Assembly (NCBI GenBank): GCA_963575745.1
Contig: CAUYUJ010019103.1
Span: 1 to 64,000 of the forward strand
Origin: Prorocentrum cordatum
Taxonomy: Eukaryota; Sar; Dinophyceae; Prorocentrales; Prorocentraceae
Length of the DNA: 64,000 bases
Direction: 5' to 3'
Part shown: positions 9,077-20,229 of the stretch, one piece after another
Position numbering within the stretch: position 1 is the first letter of the stretch
Layout of the letters: every line of letters begins with the position of its first letter
Made by a program: the position numbers and the translations under genes
Notes under the pieces: model-generated
Database searches by the model: none
What the model was told of the DNA's origin: nothing
Seen by the model: only the letters and a program-made list of their open reading frames with translations

Positions 9077-12000
9077 ATGGAGACTGCGGCAGCGCGGCGG
9101 CGCCGGCAGATGCGCGCAGCTTCCCAGCGCCGTTTGGAAGCTGCTGCCACGGCCTGTGTCTGCCCGCCGGGGCTCCCCAGCGCGGCCAACGCGACGAGCG
9201 CTGCTGGCGCGGCAGACGCGACCGCTCCCCGCGGCGCGTCCGCCGCGGCGAGCGCAGCCAACGCCGCTGGCGCCGCTGGCTTGGGCTGCCCCGCCGCGGC
9301 CTCCGCCGCCAGCGCCCTCCGGGCGGCTGGTGCGGCCAGGGCGGCAAACGCGCGCACCCCCGCCAGCGCCGCGGACGCTGCCGACGCCCTCGGGCGAGAC
9401 GGCGCGGTCCGTGCTCGCTGGCCCGCGGCCGGCACCACCTGCACCACCGGCGCTGCCGACGCTTCCCGCGTCCGCGCCGCCAGCGTTGCGCCCGACGCAG
9501 CTGCCGCTGCCGCCGCCATTGCCTGCGCTGCTGCCGCCGCGAGGGCTTCGCAGGCCTTCCTCTGGACGGCCGTCGTGGATCTGGCCCAGGCTGCTAGGCG
9601 CGCGGCGGACGCCGTTGCGAACGCGTTCCCTGGGCACAGAGCGGACTCGCTTGGAGACAGTCACACATCTGAGGTTGGCGCTTCGCTCGACGACCGTTGC
9701 AAATTTGAAGGTGGCGTTTCGCTTGCAGACAATCGCCAATCTGCGGATATCTTGGACTTCGCATCTCACCGCGCGGCCGTTAGCTGCAGCAGTCGCCAAG
9801 GAGAGCTGCAGACAGAACAGGCGGTTGTCAGCCACAGCGGGTCGGTCCTTCCCTCTCCTGGAGGCAGGCAAACAGGCGCCCCTCCAGCTACTCACTCCTA
9901 TCAGCGTCCCAGGCACAGTGTCTTCGTGGAGGCCGACGATGCGCCCGAAAGCGCGCCCCTTTTTGGAAACGCGGCGAGAGTTCGGCTTGCTGCAGGGGGC
10001 GAGCACGCGCTCGAAGACGTTCCTCACAAGTCGGGCAGTCAGGAGCTCGTTTCTGAAAGTGCGGCCGTGAGCTGCAACAGTCCGCAAAGAGAACTCCAGA
10101 CCGAACAGGGTTTCGTTTGCCACGGCGTGCCAGTCCCATCTTCTCCTCGAAATAAGCAAACCGTCATCCCTGCTGCTTCTCACTCCTATCAGCGCCATCG
10201 GGGCAGCGTCGTTGCGGAGAGAAGATGCGACCCGAAACTCGCCCCCCCCTGGAGACGGCACCGCGGCGATGGGCGAGGGCGCTGCAGAGGGCGCGCCCGC
10301 GCTCGGAGACATTCCCCACAATTCTGACAGCGAGGACTTTGTTTCCGAAAGCACGGCCGTCAGCTGCAACAGTCCGCAAAGAGAATTCCAGACCGAACAG
10401 GGCGTCGCCAGCCGCAGCGCGCCGTTCCCCCCTCTCCTGGAGGCAGGCAGGCGGACCCCAATAGTGTTCCTCACTCTTACCAGCGCCCCTGGGGCAGCAT
10501 CGTTATGGAGACAGGAGATGCGACCCGAAGCGCGCCCCCTCCTGGAGACAGCGCCGCGGCGACAATTGGGGGCGCTGCAGAGGGCCCGCCCGCTCTCGGA
10601 AACGTTCCTCACAATTCAGACACTCAGGAATTTGCATCCGACAGCGCGGCCTTCCGCTACAAAAGTATTATGGGGGAGCTCGAAACTGATCAGGCGGTCG
10701 TCTGCCACGGCGCGCCGGCCCCTCCCCCTCCCGAGGACAGGCAAACGGACGCCCATAGTGCTCCTCATTCCCATCGGCGCCATGGGGGCAGCTTCGCGGA
10801 GGAATCCGAAAATGCGCTCGAAAACGCGCCCCCTCCTGGAGACAGCATCGCGGCGATAGTTGGCAGCGCTGCAGAGGGCGCGCCCGCGCTCGGAGACGTT
10901 CCTCGCAAAATAGAAGGCCGGGAGCTCGCATCCGAAAGTACGGCCTTCAGCTGCAACAGGCCTCTGGGAGAGCTTCAGACTGAACGCGCGGTTGTCTGCC
11001 ACGGCGTGCCGGCCCCTCCCCTTCCTCGTCATAGGCGGATCGCCCTCCTTGCTGCCCCTCGCTCCTATCAGCGCAATTGGGGCAGCGTCGGTGCGGGGGC
11101 TGCAGATGCGACCCGAAGCGCGCCCCCTCCTGGAAATATTGCCACGGGGACAATTAGGGGCGCTGCTGAGGGCGCGCCCGCGCTCGGAGATGCTCCTCCA
11201 GAGGGCGCGCCCGCGCTCGGAGACGCTCCTGACAGCTCAGACAGTCACGAGCTTATATCCGAAAGCGCAGCCTGCAGCTGCAACGGTCCTCTTTGGAGCG
11301 CCACAGACCGATCACGCGGCTGTCAGCCACCGCGCATCTACGTCTCCACCCCCTGGAGACGGGCAGGCGGACCCCCATAGCACCCCTCGCTCCTATCAGC
11401 GCCCTTGGGGCAGGTTCGCGGAGGAACCCAGAAATGCCGTCGAAAGCGCGCTCCCGCCTGGAGACAGCAACGCGGCGATAACTGGGGGCGCCGCAGAGGG
11501 CCCGCCCGCGCTCGAAGAAGCCCCCCCCCATTTCAGACACTCAAGAATTTGCATCCGAGAGCGCGGCCTTCAGCTGCAAGAGTCCTCTGCGGGAGCTCGA
11601 GACTGATCAGGCGGTCGTTTGCCACGGCGCGTCGGCCCCCCCCCTCCTGGAGACCGGCAGGCGGACCCCCATAGCGCCCTTCACTCCTATCAGCGCCCCT
11701 GGGGCAGGTTCGCGGAGGAGGCCGGAAGTGCGTTCGAAAGCGCGCCCCCTCCCGGAGACAGCATCGAGGCGATGGTTGGGGGTGCCCGGGGCGCTGCAGA
11801 GGGCGCGCCCGCATTCGGAGACGCCCCTCACAATCGTGACAGTCGGGACTTTGCTTCCGATAGTGCACCCTTCAACTCAGTCCTCTGGTGGCGCAACAAA
11901 CCGAGCACGTGGTCGTCAGCCACAGCGCGTCGGCCCCCGCCCTTCCCGGAGACCGGAAGGCGGACCCCCGCAGCACTCCTCACCCCCATCAGCGCCCCTG

Positions 12001-12400
12001 GCCCCGGGGCAGCTTCGCGGGCGAGGCCGGAGATGCGCTCGAAAGCGCGCCCCCTCCTGGAGACAGCATCGCGGCGGCATTGGGGAGCACTTCAGGGCGC
12101 GCGCGCCCGCGCTCGGAGACGTTCCTCACGACATAGAGGCTCAGGAGCTAACATCTGAAAGCGCAGCCGTTAGCTGCAACAGCCCTCTGGGGAGCTTCAG
12201 ACTGATCAGGCGGTCGCCAGCCACAGCGCGTCGGCCCGCCCCCCTCCTGGACACGGGCGGACCGGCGCCCCCGCAACTCCTCGCTCCTATCAGCGCCCGG
12301 GAAGCAGCGTCTTAGTGAAGGCCGAACATGCGCCCCCTCCCGGAGACAGCATCGCGGCGACATCTCGGACTGCCGCAAAGGGCGCGCCCGAGATCGGAGA
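9077..12400 (+). pseudogene. Retroposed repeat-protein gene, frame-broken
   Basis: The first ATG after the DinoSL relic is at 9077, giving an Ala/Arg-rich N-terminus (METAAARRRR) and an open frame to 10327. From about 9760 the DNA is a tandem array of about nine units of 287-302 bp (one of 328 bp), so roughly 96 residues each. Each translated unit contains SYQR, an acidic FAEE-like patch, SAPPPGDS, GGAAEGAPALGD, PHNSDS, ELQT and a GDRQADPH block. Units fall in different frames (9077-10327, about 10212-10505, 10505-11380, then others), so several indels have broken it. No known domain. The plus strand is chosen because of the DinoSL; the minus strand is also open over the first units. Confidence 0.5.
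9760..12395. repeat. About nine tandem units of 287-302 bp
   Basis: The phrase GGAGACAGCATCGCGGCG or a close variant recurs near 10250, 10544, 10836, 11456, 11754, 12056 and 12343, with weaker variants near 9963 and 11128. Spacings are mostly 287-302 bp, close to multiples of three. One unit (11128-11456) is longer because a short GAGGGCGCGCCCGCGCTCGG segment is duplicated. Confidence 0.85.
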
Positions 12401-12533
12401 CCCTCCGCGCGACCCAGGGCGCTGACGACCGGATGGCGCGCCGGACTTCTGGCTGCGCGCGCGGGCTACAGACGGGCGCGTCTTCGCGATCGGCGCAGAC
12501 GCTCTGGCCGACGCCTCCGAAGCCCCCACCCCC

Positions 12534-14050
12534 GTGGCTGACGGCTATTATGGCACCCACTACCTGGAAAATCTGGGGCCGTCGTTGCCCCCAGTCGACG
12601 GCGAGACCCTGCGACGCCCAGCTGTGACTCCGCCCGCAGTCGCCCATGGCGCGTTCGAACACCCCCCGCTGGGGGACCACGGACCAGCCCTGCAGAGGCA
12701 GGACATCGAAGCCATCCGCCAGCTCGTCGACAGAAGTCCCTTCGCGCCCATTCGCCCTCCTTCCCCTGTCAGTGAATCCACCCGAGTGGATGGCGAACCT
12801 CACCCTCGCCCTCCAGAAGCCCGGGCCACGCCAGAGAAGGAGACTTATGATCTGGCGACAGAAACGGCGTCGGCGAACGCGCATGCACCTGGTGCGACCG
12901 ACGGTACTCCCACATCTGGCGATAGCGCGGCGGCAGATGGGGGCGCGCCCGTGAGCGAGGGCGGGCACGGGCCCGAAGGCGAACGCCGGCGAAATGGGCC
13001 TGTCCCCGCGCACTTCAGTGCAACGTTCCTGTCTGCCCGCGCTGCCAGAGGCGATCCAGGCCCCTGCCTGGCGGCCAACTGCGTGGCCCACACCAACCCG
13101 CACGGCCCCGCCAGGCGCCCCTGCCCCAGCTGCCGCCGCGCCGCTCGACGCCATGTGCGGCTCTTGCGGCGGGCCCAACCCATCGGAACTGTCGCAAACA
13201 GAGCTCGAACGCTCTGTCGAGGACAGCGGGGCTGGTTCGCCGGACACCTACGACCAGAACGCGTGGCAGCGCAGACAGCCGGACCAGGGGCGGGCGCAAC
13301 CGAGTAGAGAACCAGGGCAGCATGCGGAGCAGACGCCGGAAGAGCCCGCTGAACAGGAGCTGCCCGCCGCTCACGGGGCGGGCGCGGCTTCCGCGACTGG
13401 CGACTCTCCTGTCTCCCCGCCGCCCTCGGGTCGAAACCTGGCCCCCAGCGACGCCGACCGCGCCGGCGGGTCTGGCAGACGGCAGACGACAGGCGGCGGG
13501 CGCGCCAGCAGCAGCGGCAGCAGAAGCAGCAGCAGCAGCAGCAGCCGCCGCGCCAAGGACCAGCCGCTGATCACCCCGCCTTTGGTAACGGGGCCCGCCT
13601 CGCTCCAATATCCAGAACACTTAGACGCCGACACGGGACAGCAGCTGTATAAAGCTAAGATCGGCGGCGCCCAGTGGGACCCCCCCAGGGAGACACCTGG
13701 CAAGACGATAAGGCGATGTCAGGTCACCCTTGGGGCGATGTTCACAGGCGCCCGGCACGCGTTCGCCGGGCAGCATGCCATGCCTGGCAGGAACGGCGCG
13801 CTCGACCCGCTACGGCACGACCAGCAAGCTTGCGCGAAGTTCCCGTCCTCCTTCCGCAGCCACAACTGCGACGTGCGGGCCGCGAACGACGCGCTGGACC
13901 TCGGCGTTGACTGGGTTCAGCTGCGCACCAGTACCTGGGTGGAAGTGACGGCGCGGGCAGGGGGCACCAGGCTGCGAAGGGCCACGCTGACAGCCGCGCA
14001 CCCAGGAAGGGCAAGAAACAATGGAAGGTCGTCACCTAAAGCTCTGTGGG
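12534..14050 (+). CDS. Hypothetical protein region, frame-shifted
   Basis: Coding-like sequence follows the repeat array. Frame 3 (12534-13307) gives an acidic Pro-rich segment starting MADGYYGTHYLENLG. Frame 1 (about 13150-14050) gives MCGSCGGPNPSELSQTELER, a Gln/Glu-rich stretch, a Ser run and TGPASLQYPEHLDADTGQQ. The change of frame near 13150 points to an indel or an unrecognised intron. It is probably the continuation of the repeat-protein gene. No domain recognised; start and exon structure are uncertain. Confidence 0.25.
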
Positions 14051-15985
14051 CGCGCCCGCCCTTGTTTCACATTAGTCTGCCGCCGCCCCGCCCTCCCTGC
14101 CCCTCGCCGCCCGCCGCTCGCCGGTGGCCCCGTCGCCCCTCGCCGGCTGCCCCGGGCGGCCGCGGCTGCCAGGGCGGCTCGCGCGCGCGCCCCCGCCAGC
14201 GCCGCGGACGCAGCTGACGCCTTCGGGCGAGTCGGCGCAGTCCGTGATCGCTGGCCCGCACCACGCGCCGCCTGCACCACCCCGTGCCGACGCCCCCTGC
14301 GCCCGTCGGCGCCAGCGGTGCGTGTGTCACAGCTGGTTTCACTTCTGGCTGGACGCTGCCAGCCCGCATGCCCCTGCCCTCGCTCAGCGGCGCTTGCTCT
14401 TCCCGCCGCCCCTGTGCCCTCCGCGGCGCAAAAGTGCATTCCGGGGTGGTGGCCCTGCGCCGCCCCTCTTGCCATCGCTGCCTCCTGGGGCCCCTCGCCC
14501 CTTCCGCCCCCCCCAGGCAGCCGGGCCCGCAGCGGCCCCGATGGCCCAGGCCCCCTGCCCCCCCCTGCCCCATATGCCCAACTTCCTCGTTGGCCCATGG
14601 AGCCCCCGAGTGCGCGTGGTCCAGCCTGTGCTCCCCTGACCGTCGGCCGACTGCGTTGACTTCCACTGTTTCCTGGCGGCGGTGTCCACGACACTTTTCG
14701 TGTTCTTCGGCCACGTGCTTGAGGCGTGCACCTGCCCAGTTCCTGGTCAGTTCCCCTCAGATGTCGACGACCTAGTTCGGGGGTGCCGTGGTTTCCTTTG
14801 ATCCGTTGTCTCAGGTTCAGTTACGGTGTTGATCACATCCATCGTTTCCCTGGCAACTCCGCCATGCCGCTCGCGTTCACTCTGTTCACGGTTCGACGAC
14901 AAGTGTCCAGATCAGTACTCCCTTCAGGAGTCTCGTTGTGCGCGACTTTGGTGGCGGCATTTCCATGCGCTAGTTTCCTGGTCAGTGAGTTCTTCCTGGC
15001 CTAGCTGGTGTCAGCGTTCCTTCGTGATGGTGCTCCTGGCTACATCCTGGCATCGTTCCCGCGCCATTTTGGCTGCGCTCCAACCTCGGTTGGCTAATTA
15101 TGCATGCGCTCGCTCCTGGACCTGGTTCCTGGCAGCTGCAGCCCGCGCCACCTCGCGCAGTCCGGTCAGCTTAGGTGCTGCTTAGGCCGCCGGTTTGTCG
15201 GCGCGTTAGGCAAGTAGGTTCGCGCGTAGCCCGCCCCTCCCTTGACGCTGCTGGCGCGCTCGCCCGCGGCCGCGACGAAAAAGCATCCTCACCATTCGAT
15301 TTAGTGCTTGGCTCGGTTGCCTCGTTACTTTCGGCGCTCGGTTGGACCGTGACGCTTGCGAACAAAAAATCCGCACCAGCCTCGTAGCCCGAGCTGACTT
15401 GTGACGCTGCCAGCGCCTTTGCCTGCAGCTGCGAAAACATGTATCCTCACCAGCCGCGCCCGCATGGCGTTGGTCGATGCCTGCCGGGGCGTTCGACACG
15501 GCCGCCACTTGCATCAGCGGTACCAGTGGCCCTGGGTGTGGAGTGCTCGGTGAGCTCTGCCGGTTGTCTCCACCCTCTGCACGCTCGAGGTGTCGTTCAA
15601 CCTGAATTCCCCCCATTTTGGCGATGCAGCTCGCCTGGAAGTTCTTCCTGGTCGATGGCGCCCTCCTCCGAGCGACAGTGAGGCCCGCCTCCTGTTTGTT
15701 CCTCCCCCCGCTTGCCCCTCCTCTTGTTTTATTTAATCGCTTCGCTCATTCCGCCGGCCCATATCGCGCACCGCCGTTGACTGGCCGAGTGGCCGTCGGC
15801 AGTGCGGAGCTGCAGGGGGCGGGGGACTCAGGTTGTGCCTCTTTTGTCGTGTCGGACGGTGGCAGGCGTTGAATGGGAACGTTGATTCTCGTGTAGTGCT
15901 GATGTCCTCTGTCGTTGCGGACGCGGGCGGCAAGGAACAGTTTTTTGTTTCTCCTCTTCGTCTTGTTTTCTTGCGTGCTGGGGGG
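14051..15985. other. No gene seen; Ala-rich duplicated segment at its start
   Basis: About 14150-14290 repeats, with changes, the GC-rich segment at 9330-9450 (shared phrase GACGCAGCTGACGCCTTCGG versus GACGCTGCCGACGCCCTCGG). The rest is GC-rich with many CCTGG words and no convincing frame. The phrase ATCCTCACCA occurs at about 15286, 15441 and 16788, and also directly ahead of the spliced-leader relic at 8936. A 30-bp motif at 15735-15764 is repeated exactly at 27056-27085. Confidence 0.4.
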
Positions 15986-15989
15986 GCAT

Positions 15990-16696
15990 TTGGGTGGCCT
16001 GCAGGGGCCGCTTGGGGGCTTCTTGGGGGCCTCCTGAGGGCCTGTTGGGGGCCTCTTTGGGGCCTCTTAGGGGCCTCTTGGGGCCTCCTGGGGACTTTTG
16101 AGGGCCGAGGGCTCGAAATATTGTTTCGTGTTCCCCCCCTGGGGCCTCTCTTGGGGCGTCCTTGGGGCCCTCTTGGGCCGTTTTGGAGCCCTCTTGGGCC
16201 GTCTTGGGGCCCTTTGGGGGGCCTCTTGGGCCTTCTTGGGGCGGTCTTGGGGTCTTCTTGGGCCGTCTTGGGGTGTCGTGAAGCCGAAAAGGTGGAAACG
16301 TGAAAATTCATCCAAAACCTTAGGAAAAGCAATGAATTTTGCCTCCTGGGGCCCTCTCGGGAGTGCTCTTGGAGGCCTCTTGGGGCGTCTGGGGGCCATC
16401 GTGGGCGTCTTGGAGCGATCTTGTGGCATCTCGGACCCCTCATGTAGCATCTTGAAGGCCTCTTGGAAGCCTCTTGGCCCTTCTTGGGGCTCTCGGGGAC
16501 GTCTCGGAGCCGCGTTGGTGCGCTGCTGGAGCGCCCTGGCGACTCCTCCCGGGACTCTCTCAGGACCTTGCCGGGGTACTTTCCGCCCGAAGACCCCCAG
16601 GGGCCGCCCCGCGCGCGCGAAGTAGAAATATAGAAAGATTGTAAAGCAGTCACCGGAGATCTTAGCACGCCTCTGGCCCGTTGGGCCGGCGAATTC
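15990..16696 (+). repeat. GGCCTCTTGG array element, copy with 3' module
   Basis: Order of parts: array of GGGGCCTCTTGG words (15995-16100), a module ending TTTCGTGTTCCCCCCCTGGG (about 16120), a second array, a core at about 16280-16345 (AGCCGAAAAGGTGG, then TCCAAAACCTTAGG, then TTTTGCCTCCTGGGG), a third array, and a unique terminal module at 16552-16696 containing GGGGCCGCCCCGCGCGCGCG and ending CGTTGGGCCGGCGAATT. The copy at 29010-29705 has the same order. Confidence 0.75.
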
Positions 16697-16956
16697 CCTT
16701 TGTCCGTCGCGCGTAATTGAAGCCGCCGCTTGTTAGTTGTGCCCTTGGACGCAGCCCGACTGCTTGCGGCGTGGTCGCGATCAAAAAATATCCTCACCAG
16801 CCCATCCAGAAACGATTCCCAGGAGAGCGATTTTGATCATTGATACGCAGCATCATGCAGTGGAGCACAAGGGTGAAGCAGTCGGCAATCCGAAGCTCGG
16901 GGTCAGTTTGAGCAAATCCAGCAGCGGACCATACGTGCCGTCACGGTTCTTTCGAA

Positions 16957-17152
16957 GGGGGAGGAGGAGGAGGAGGAGGAGGAGGAGGAGGAGACAGAGG
17001 AGACAGAGGAGACAGAGGAGGAGGGAGGGGAGGAGGATGGAGGAGGAGGAGGAGGAGGAGGAGGGAGCAGAAGGAACGAGGATTTGACGAAATGCGTATC
17101 CATTCAACGTTTGGTGAGCCCGAGGTGGGAGGAGGAGGAGGAAGAGGAGGAT
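16957..17152. repeat. (GGA)n tracts
   Basis: Pure to imperfect GGA repeats at 16957-17066 with a second patch at 17128-17152, immediately downstream (in its own sense) of the LINE ORF1. Confidence 0.95.
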
Positions 17153-17314
17153 GAGGCAGGGGTTCGGAGCACTGCGTGTTGCCACGGGTCGTTGCGTGTT
17201 GTGGATGCCCTCCAGTACCGTCGCCACTTCCGCGTGTTCTGGTCCAGTTCTTAGCGATGTCGTTCCCTGGTTTGCCCGAGCGCACGTGCGGATTGTTTCT
17301 GCCGCGCTGCGATG

Positions 17315-18079
17315 TTAAAAGTGTGTTTGGTCTATGTCGGGCGGGAGTGGCTCCTTGGACGCGTCCGCCATGGTTCCTTGTTTGGACGCCGACTGCGCAG
17401 CCGCCCCCACTGCCACCTGCAACTGCGCCTTGAGCAGCCAAATTTCGGTGCAGATCTCCTTGTGTTCGTCGATGGCTTTGGTCTGTTCATCCGCGTTCGT
17501 CGCCATCTGGCTGCCGAATTGGTTGATGGTGGCATTGGTCGAAACGATATTCTTCTTCTGCTGCACCAGCTGGTCGCTGATGTTCTGCGCCTGATAAGGC
17601 GTCTCGTCTACCCAAGCCATCTGCTCGGCCTGCTTGAGACTCCCGACCGCGTCAGTGCACTGTTTGTTGTTAGAGTCTCCAGCCCACTGCCTCCACAACT
17701 CAACCTGAGCCTGGGCGAGCTGGATGGGGGATGACTCGTGCTCTTCCTCATTTTGGGCAGCGTCAGCATCACCACCTTGTCGCTGTACTCCGCCCCCGCC
17801 TGCACCACGAGACCTTCCACGGCGCCCACGCCCGCGGCCACGACCTCCTACTTCGGTTGCGCCGGGCCCCCAGGAGGAGTGCACGATCCCCTCGCTCGCC
17901 TCGGCCTGTTCCTTCTGGCGGGGGAGACTTATGTCGGTTTGGGGGATGTCTCCACCTCGCATCTTCGTGTCGGCGAGCGTCGAGCCGCACTTCGCGCAGT
18001 GGGTAGCATTTCTGCCAGCCCAGTCCCACCCACTGCAGCTGTGCCACGGGCAGTCATTGTACTTGCCTTGCCGCACCAT
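17315..18079 (-). CDS. Orphan LINE ORF1-like protein with RanBP2-type zinc finger
   Basis: A 254-residue product from an ATG at 18079-18077 to TAA at 17317-17315. Near the N-terminus Cys10, Cys15, Cys28 and Cys31 form C-x4-C-x12-C-x2-C with Trp and Asn between (NDCPWHSCSGWDWAGRN), resembling a RanBP2-type zinc finger. A Gly/Arg-rich RGG-like segment follows at about residues 78-100, then a helical Gln/Ala/Lys-rich C-terminal half that could be a coiled coil. This order (zinc finger, basic linker, coiled coil) fits the RNA-binding ORF1 proteins of dinoflagellate LINEs, though a host protein is possible. No endonuclease or RT follows on the minus strand; the downstream side runs straight into (GGA)n. 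Upstream the frame is open without a Met. Confidence 0.5.
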   Translation of the reverse strand: MVRQGKYNDCPWHSCSGWDWAGRNATHCAKCGSTLADTKMRGGDIPQTDISLPRQKEQAEASEGIVHSSWGPGATEVGGRGRGRGRRGRSRGAGGGGVQRQGGDADAAQNEEEHESSPIQLAQAQVELWRQWAGDSNNKQCTDAVGSLKQAEQMAWVDETPYQAQNISDQLVQQKKNIVSTNATINQFGSQMATNADEQTKAIDEHKEICTEIWLLKAQLQVAVGAAAQSASKQGTMADASKEPLPPDIDQTHF

Positions 18080-18284
18080 CGTGCGCCCGATTATGTCGAG
18101 TGCACAAGGCTGATCGCTATCAGCAGGAGTGCGAGATAGCCATGTATAGCGAAAATGGACAGCCACTTGCGGACGCGGTTTAATCGCTTTTCTGAGAATC
18201 GAAAAGCGATCATAATTGCTGGCCACGCTTGACAAGATGTTGGAAGGTTCAGGGGGCAAGCCCCTTAAGCAAGAATGGCTTAGA

Positions 18285-18453
18285 GGGAGGAGGAGGAGGA
18301 GGAGGAAAAGGAAAAGGAGGAGGAGGGGAGGAGGAGCAGCAGCAGGAGGAGGAGGCGGAGAAGGAGGAGCAGGAGGAGGAGGAGGAGGAGGAGGAGGAGG
18401 AGGAGAGGATGCAGGAGCAGGAGACGGAGCGGGAGGGGGGAGGAAGAAGAGGA
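18285..18453. repeat. (GGA)n tract
   Basis: GGA repeats with AGC and GAAAAG interruptions, on the other side of the ORF1 from the tract at 16957. Confidence 0.95.
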
Positions 18454-19133
18454 TGAGTTCGGCACCAGTTGAGTCACTGGCGTGTGTGCCCGATCCTGCG
18501 AGATGTTGTTGGGCATGTCAAGACGGCAGGCTAGTGGAGGGGACGCGGAGGGGAGTGGAGGGCGACGGCAGCAACATCTTTCCACAGCACAGCACCGAAT
18601 AGCAACAAAGGTGAAGAGGCGTGACTGGAGTGAGAGCAGCTGGGACGGTGGTGAGAGCACGGCCACGTGCACCGTAGTGTATGTCTTACCAGGTATCGTG
18701 GCCTTCCAGACCAAGAATGTACCAGGATTGAGGTAAGAGTAACGCCATGTGCCCATTAGTGCTCGTTTAACCAGGGATCGAGGCTGTTTGGACCAAAAAT
18801 GTAGCAGGCATTGAGGCGAGAGCGCGATTATTGAACGAATTGTGAACAAGTCTCAGGCGAAACCGCCGCCGGGCCGAGCTGGACTGGGCGTTTTTGGGCT
18901 ACCCGTCTCGTTTGTGGGACTCTTCTGTGGTTTTTTCAAGCCCACAATCTCCAGCGAAACGCTACTAGGAAAAGAACAACATCCTTCTGATACGCCATGT
19001 GCAGACCAGCGCACGAGACGCCACGCAAGCAGCCCAGACTCCTCCTCCTCGTCCTCCGGCAGGACGCCGCCAGGAACCGCCGCATCTCGATGCTGTCCTC
19101 GGGGCAGAAGGCGCGGGAGGGAGCCCCTCGGGC
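18454..19133. other. No clear gene between two (GGA)n tracts
   Basis: Contains two similar phrases, CCAGGTATCGTGGCCTTCCA near 18690 and CCAGGGATCGAGGCTGTTTG near 18772, each followed by an (A/T)GTA(C)CAGG(C)ATTGAGG motif: a short duplication of about 80-bp spacing. No protein-like frame. Confidence 0.4.
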
Positions 19134-19375
19134 AAGGAGGAGGAGGAGGAGGAGGAGGAAGAGGAGGAGCAGGAGGAGGAGGAGCAGCAGGAGGAGGAGG
19201 AGGAGGCGGAGGAGGAAGGGGAAGGGGAAGGGGAGGAGGAGGAGGAGGAGGAGGAGGAGGAGGAGGAGGAGGAGGAGGAGGAGGAGCAGGAGGAGGAGGA
19301 GGAGGAGGAAGAGGAGGAGCAGGAGGAGGAGGAGCAGGAGGAGGAGGAAAAGGAGGAGGAGGAGGAGCAGGAGGG
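19134..19375. repeat. (GGA)n tract abutting a LINE fragment
   Basis: About 240 bp of GGA with AGC, AAGG and GGGGAA interruptions. It ends exactly where coding similarity of the LINE fragment begins. Confidence 0.95.
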
Positions 19376-20065
19376 GTGGCCGAGTCGCTCGGCGCGTGTT
19401 GGAGCCACCATATCGGCAACAAGGAGGCCGATCGGTTGGCCAAGCTGGGGGCGCGGCTTCACCCGCAGGCTAGGCTCCGGGACTGTGAGGCCAGGTTCGC
19501 CGCCGCCCACGTAGCGGCCGAACAGCTTTTGCTCCACCACGGTGTCGTGCTGAAGTTTCTCGCGGGCCTGGATTGGCCCGACAGGGGTCGTCTCCCAGGC
19601 CGCCGCGGGGCCCCAAAGGGGATTCAGCTGGAGCTTGAAAGGTCTCACAATGGGCACACCCTTGAACGTCTTGGGCGTGCGTGGGGATGTCTCAAGTGCG
19701 GGATCCGCAGGGCCACCAGGGCCAAGGTTGTGTCTTTCCCGTGCGTCGGGGTCCCTAGGCCCGGTTCCTTGGCCCACGGTTCCCATCGGCTCTGGGTCGT
19801 TCGGTGCCGTCGGGGCCTGCGGGGGGGTTCGTCGTCGTCGGGGGGTGTCCAGACCGATTTGAGCCAGGAGGCCATTGTTTTCTGTAATCGCTGCGGGGCC
19901 TACGCTCGGCGGCAGACTCATTTGCTGCGTTCCGAGTGTCACCCAGCGAATCGTCTGGCCAGGAAGGCCCTTGACAGGCTCCGCGCGGGGAGGGAGCCCC
20001 AGTCGAACGAGTATTGGGGGCTCCCCTTCCCATCAATTCGGCGTCAGTTTTTAAACCTGGTTTAA
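19376..20065 (+). pseudogene. LINE ORF2 3' fragment: end of RNase H and zinc finger
   Basis: The frame opens directly out of the (GGA)n tract. It encodes GNKEADRLAKLGARLH, the typical last segment of a retroelement RNase H domain (final catalytic Asp within EADRLAK). About 150 residues later comes CNRCGAYARRQTHLLRSEC, a zinc-finger-like C-terminal motif, then EYWGLPFP before the stop. LINE-type polyproteins in dinoflagellates carry a C-terminal RNase H and zinc finger after the RT. The endonuclease and RT are absent, so this is a 5'-truncated copy, or one cut by the microsatellite. Confidence 0.6.
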
Positions 20066-20229
20066 GACTTGCGGTTCTGCCCTGGTCTGCAGTTAACGAG
20101 TTTAACCGCGGAACCCCGGGTGTTGGTCCTGGGCTGAAGGTCGCCGGCCGTCCCTGAGAGAGGTCCTGCGTAGTCGTAGGCTGTGGTTGGGTCTCATGAG
20201 ACTCACCGCTTTTAGGACATAGGACACAG

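Noticed and set aside
19134-19375. Poly-Gly/Glu/Arg proteins over (GGA)n tracts here and at 18285, 28008, 50914 and 52213
   Set aside because: Microsatellite translation on either strand; composition fully explained by GGA/CTC.
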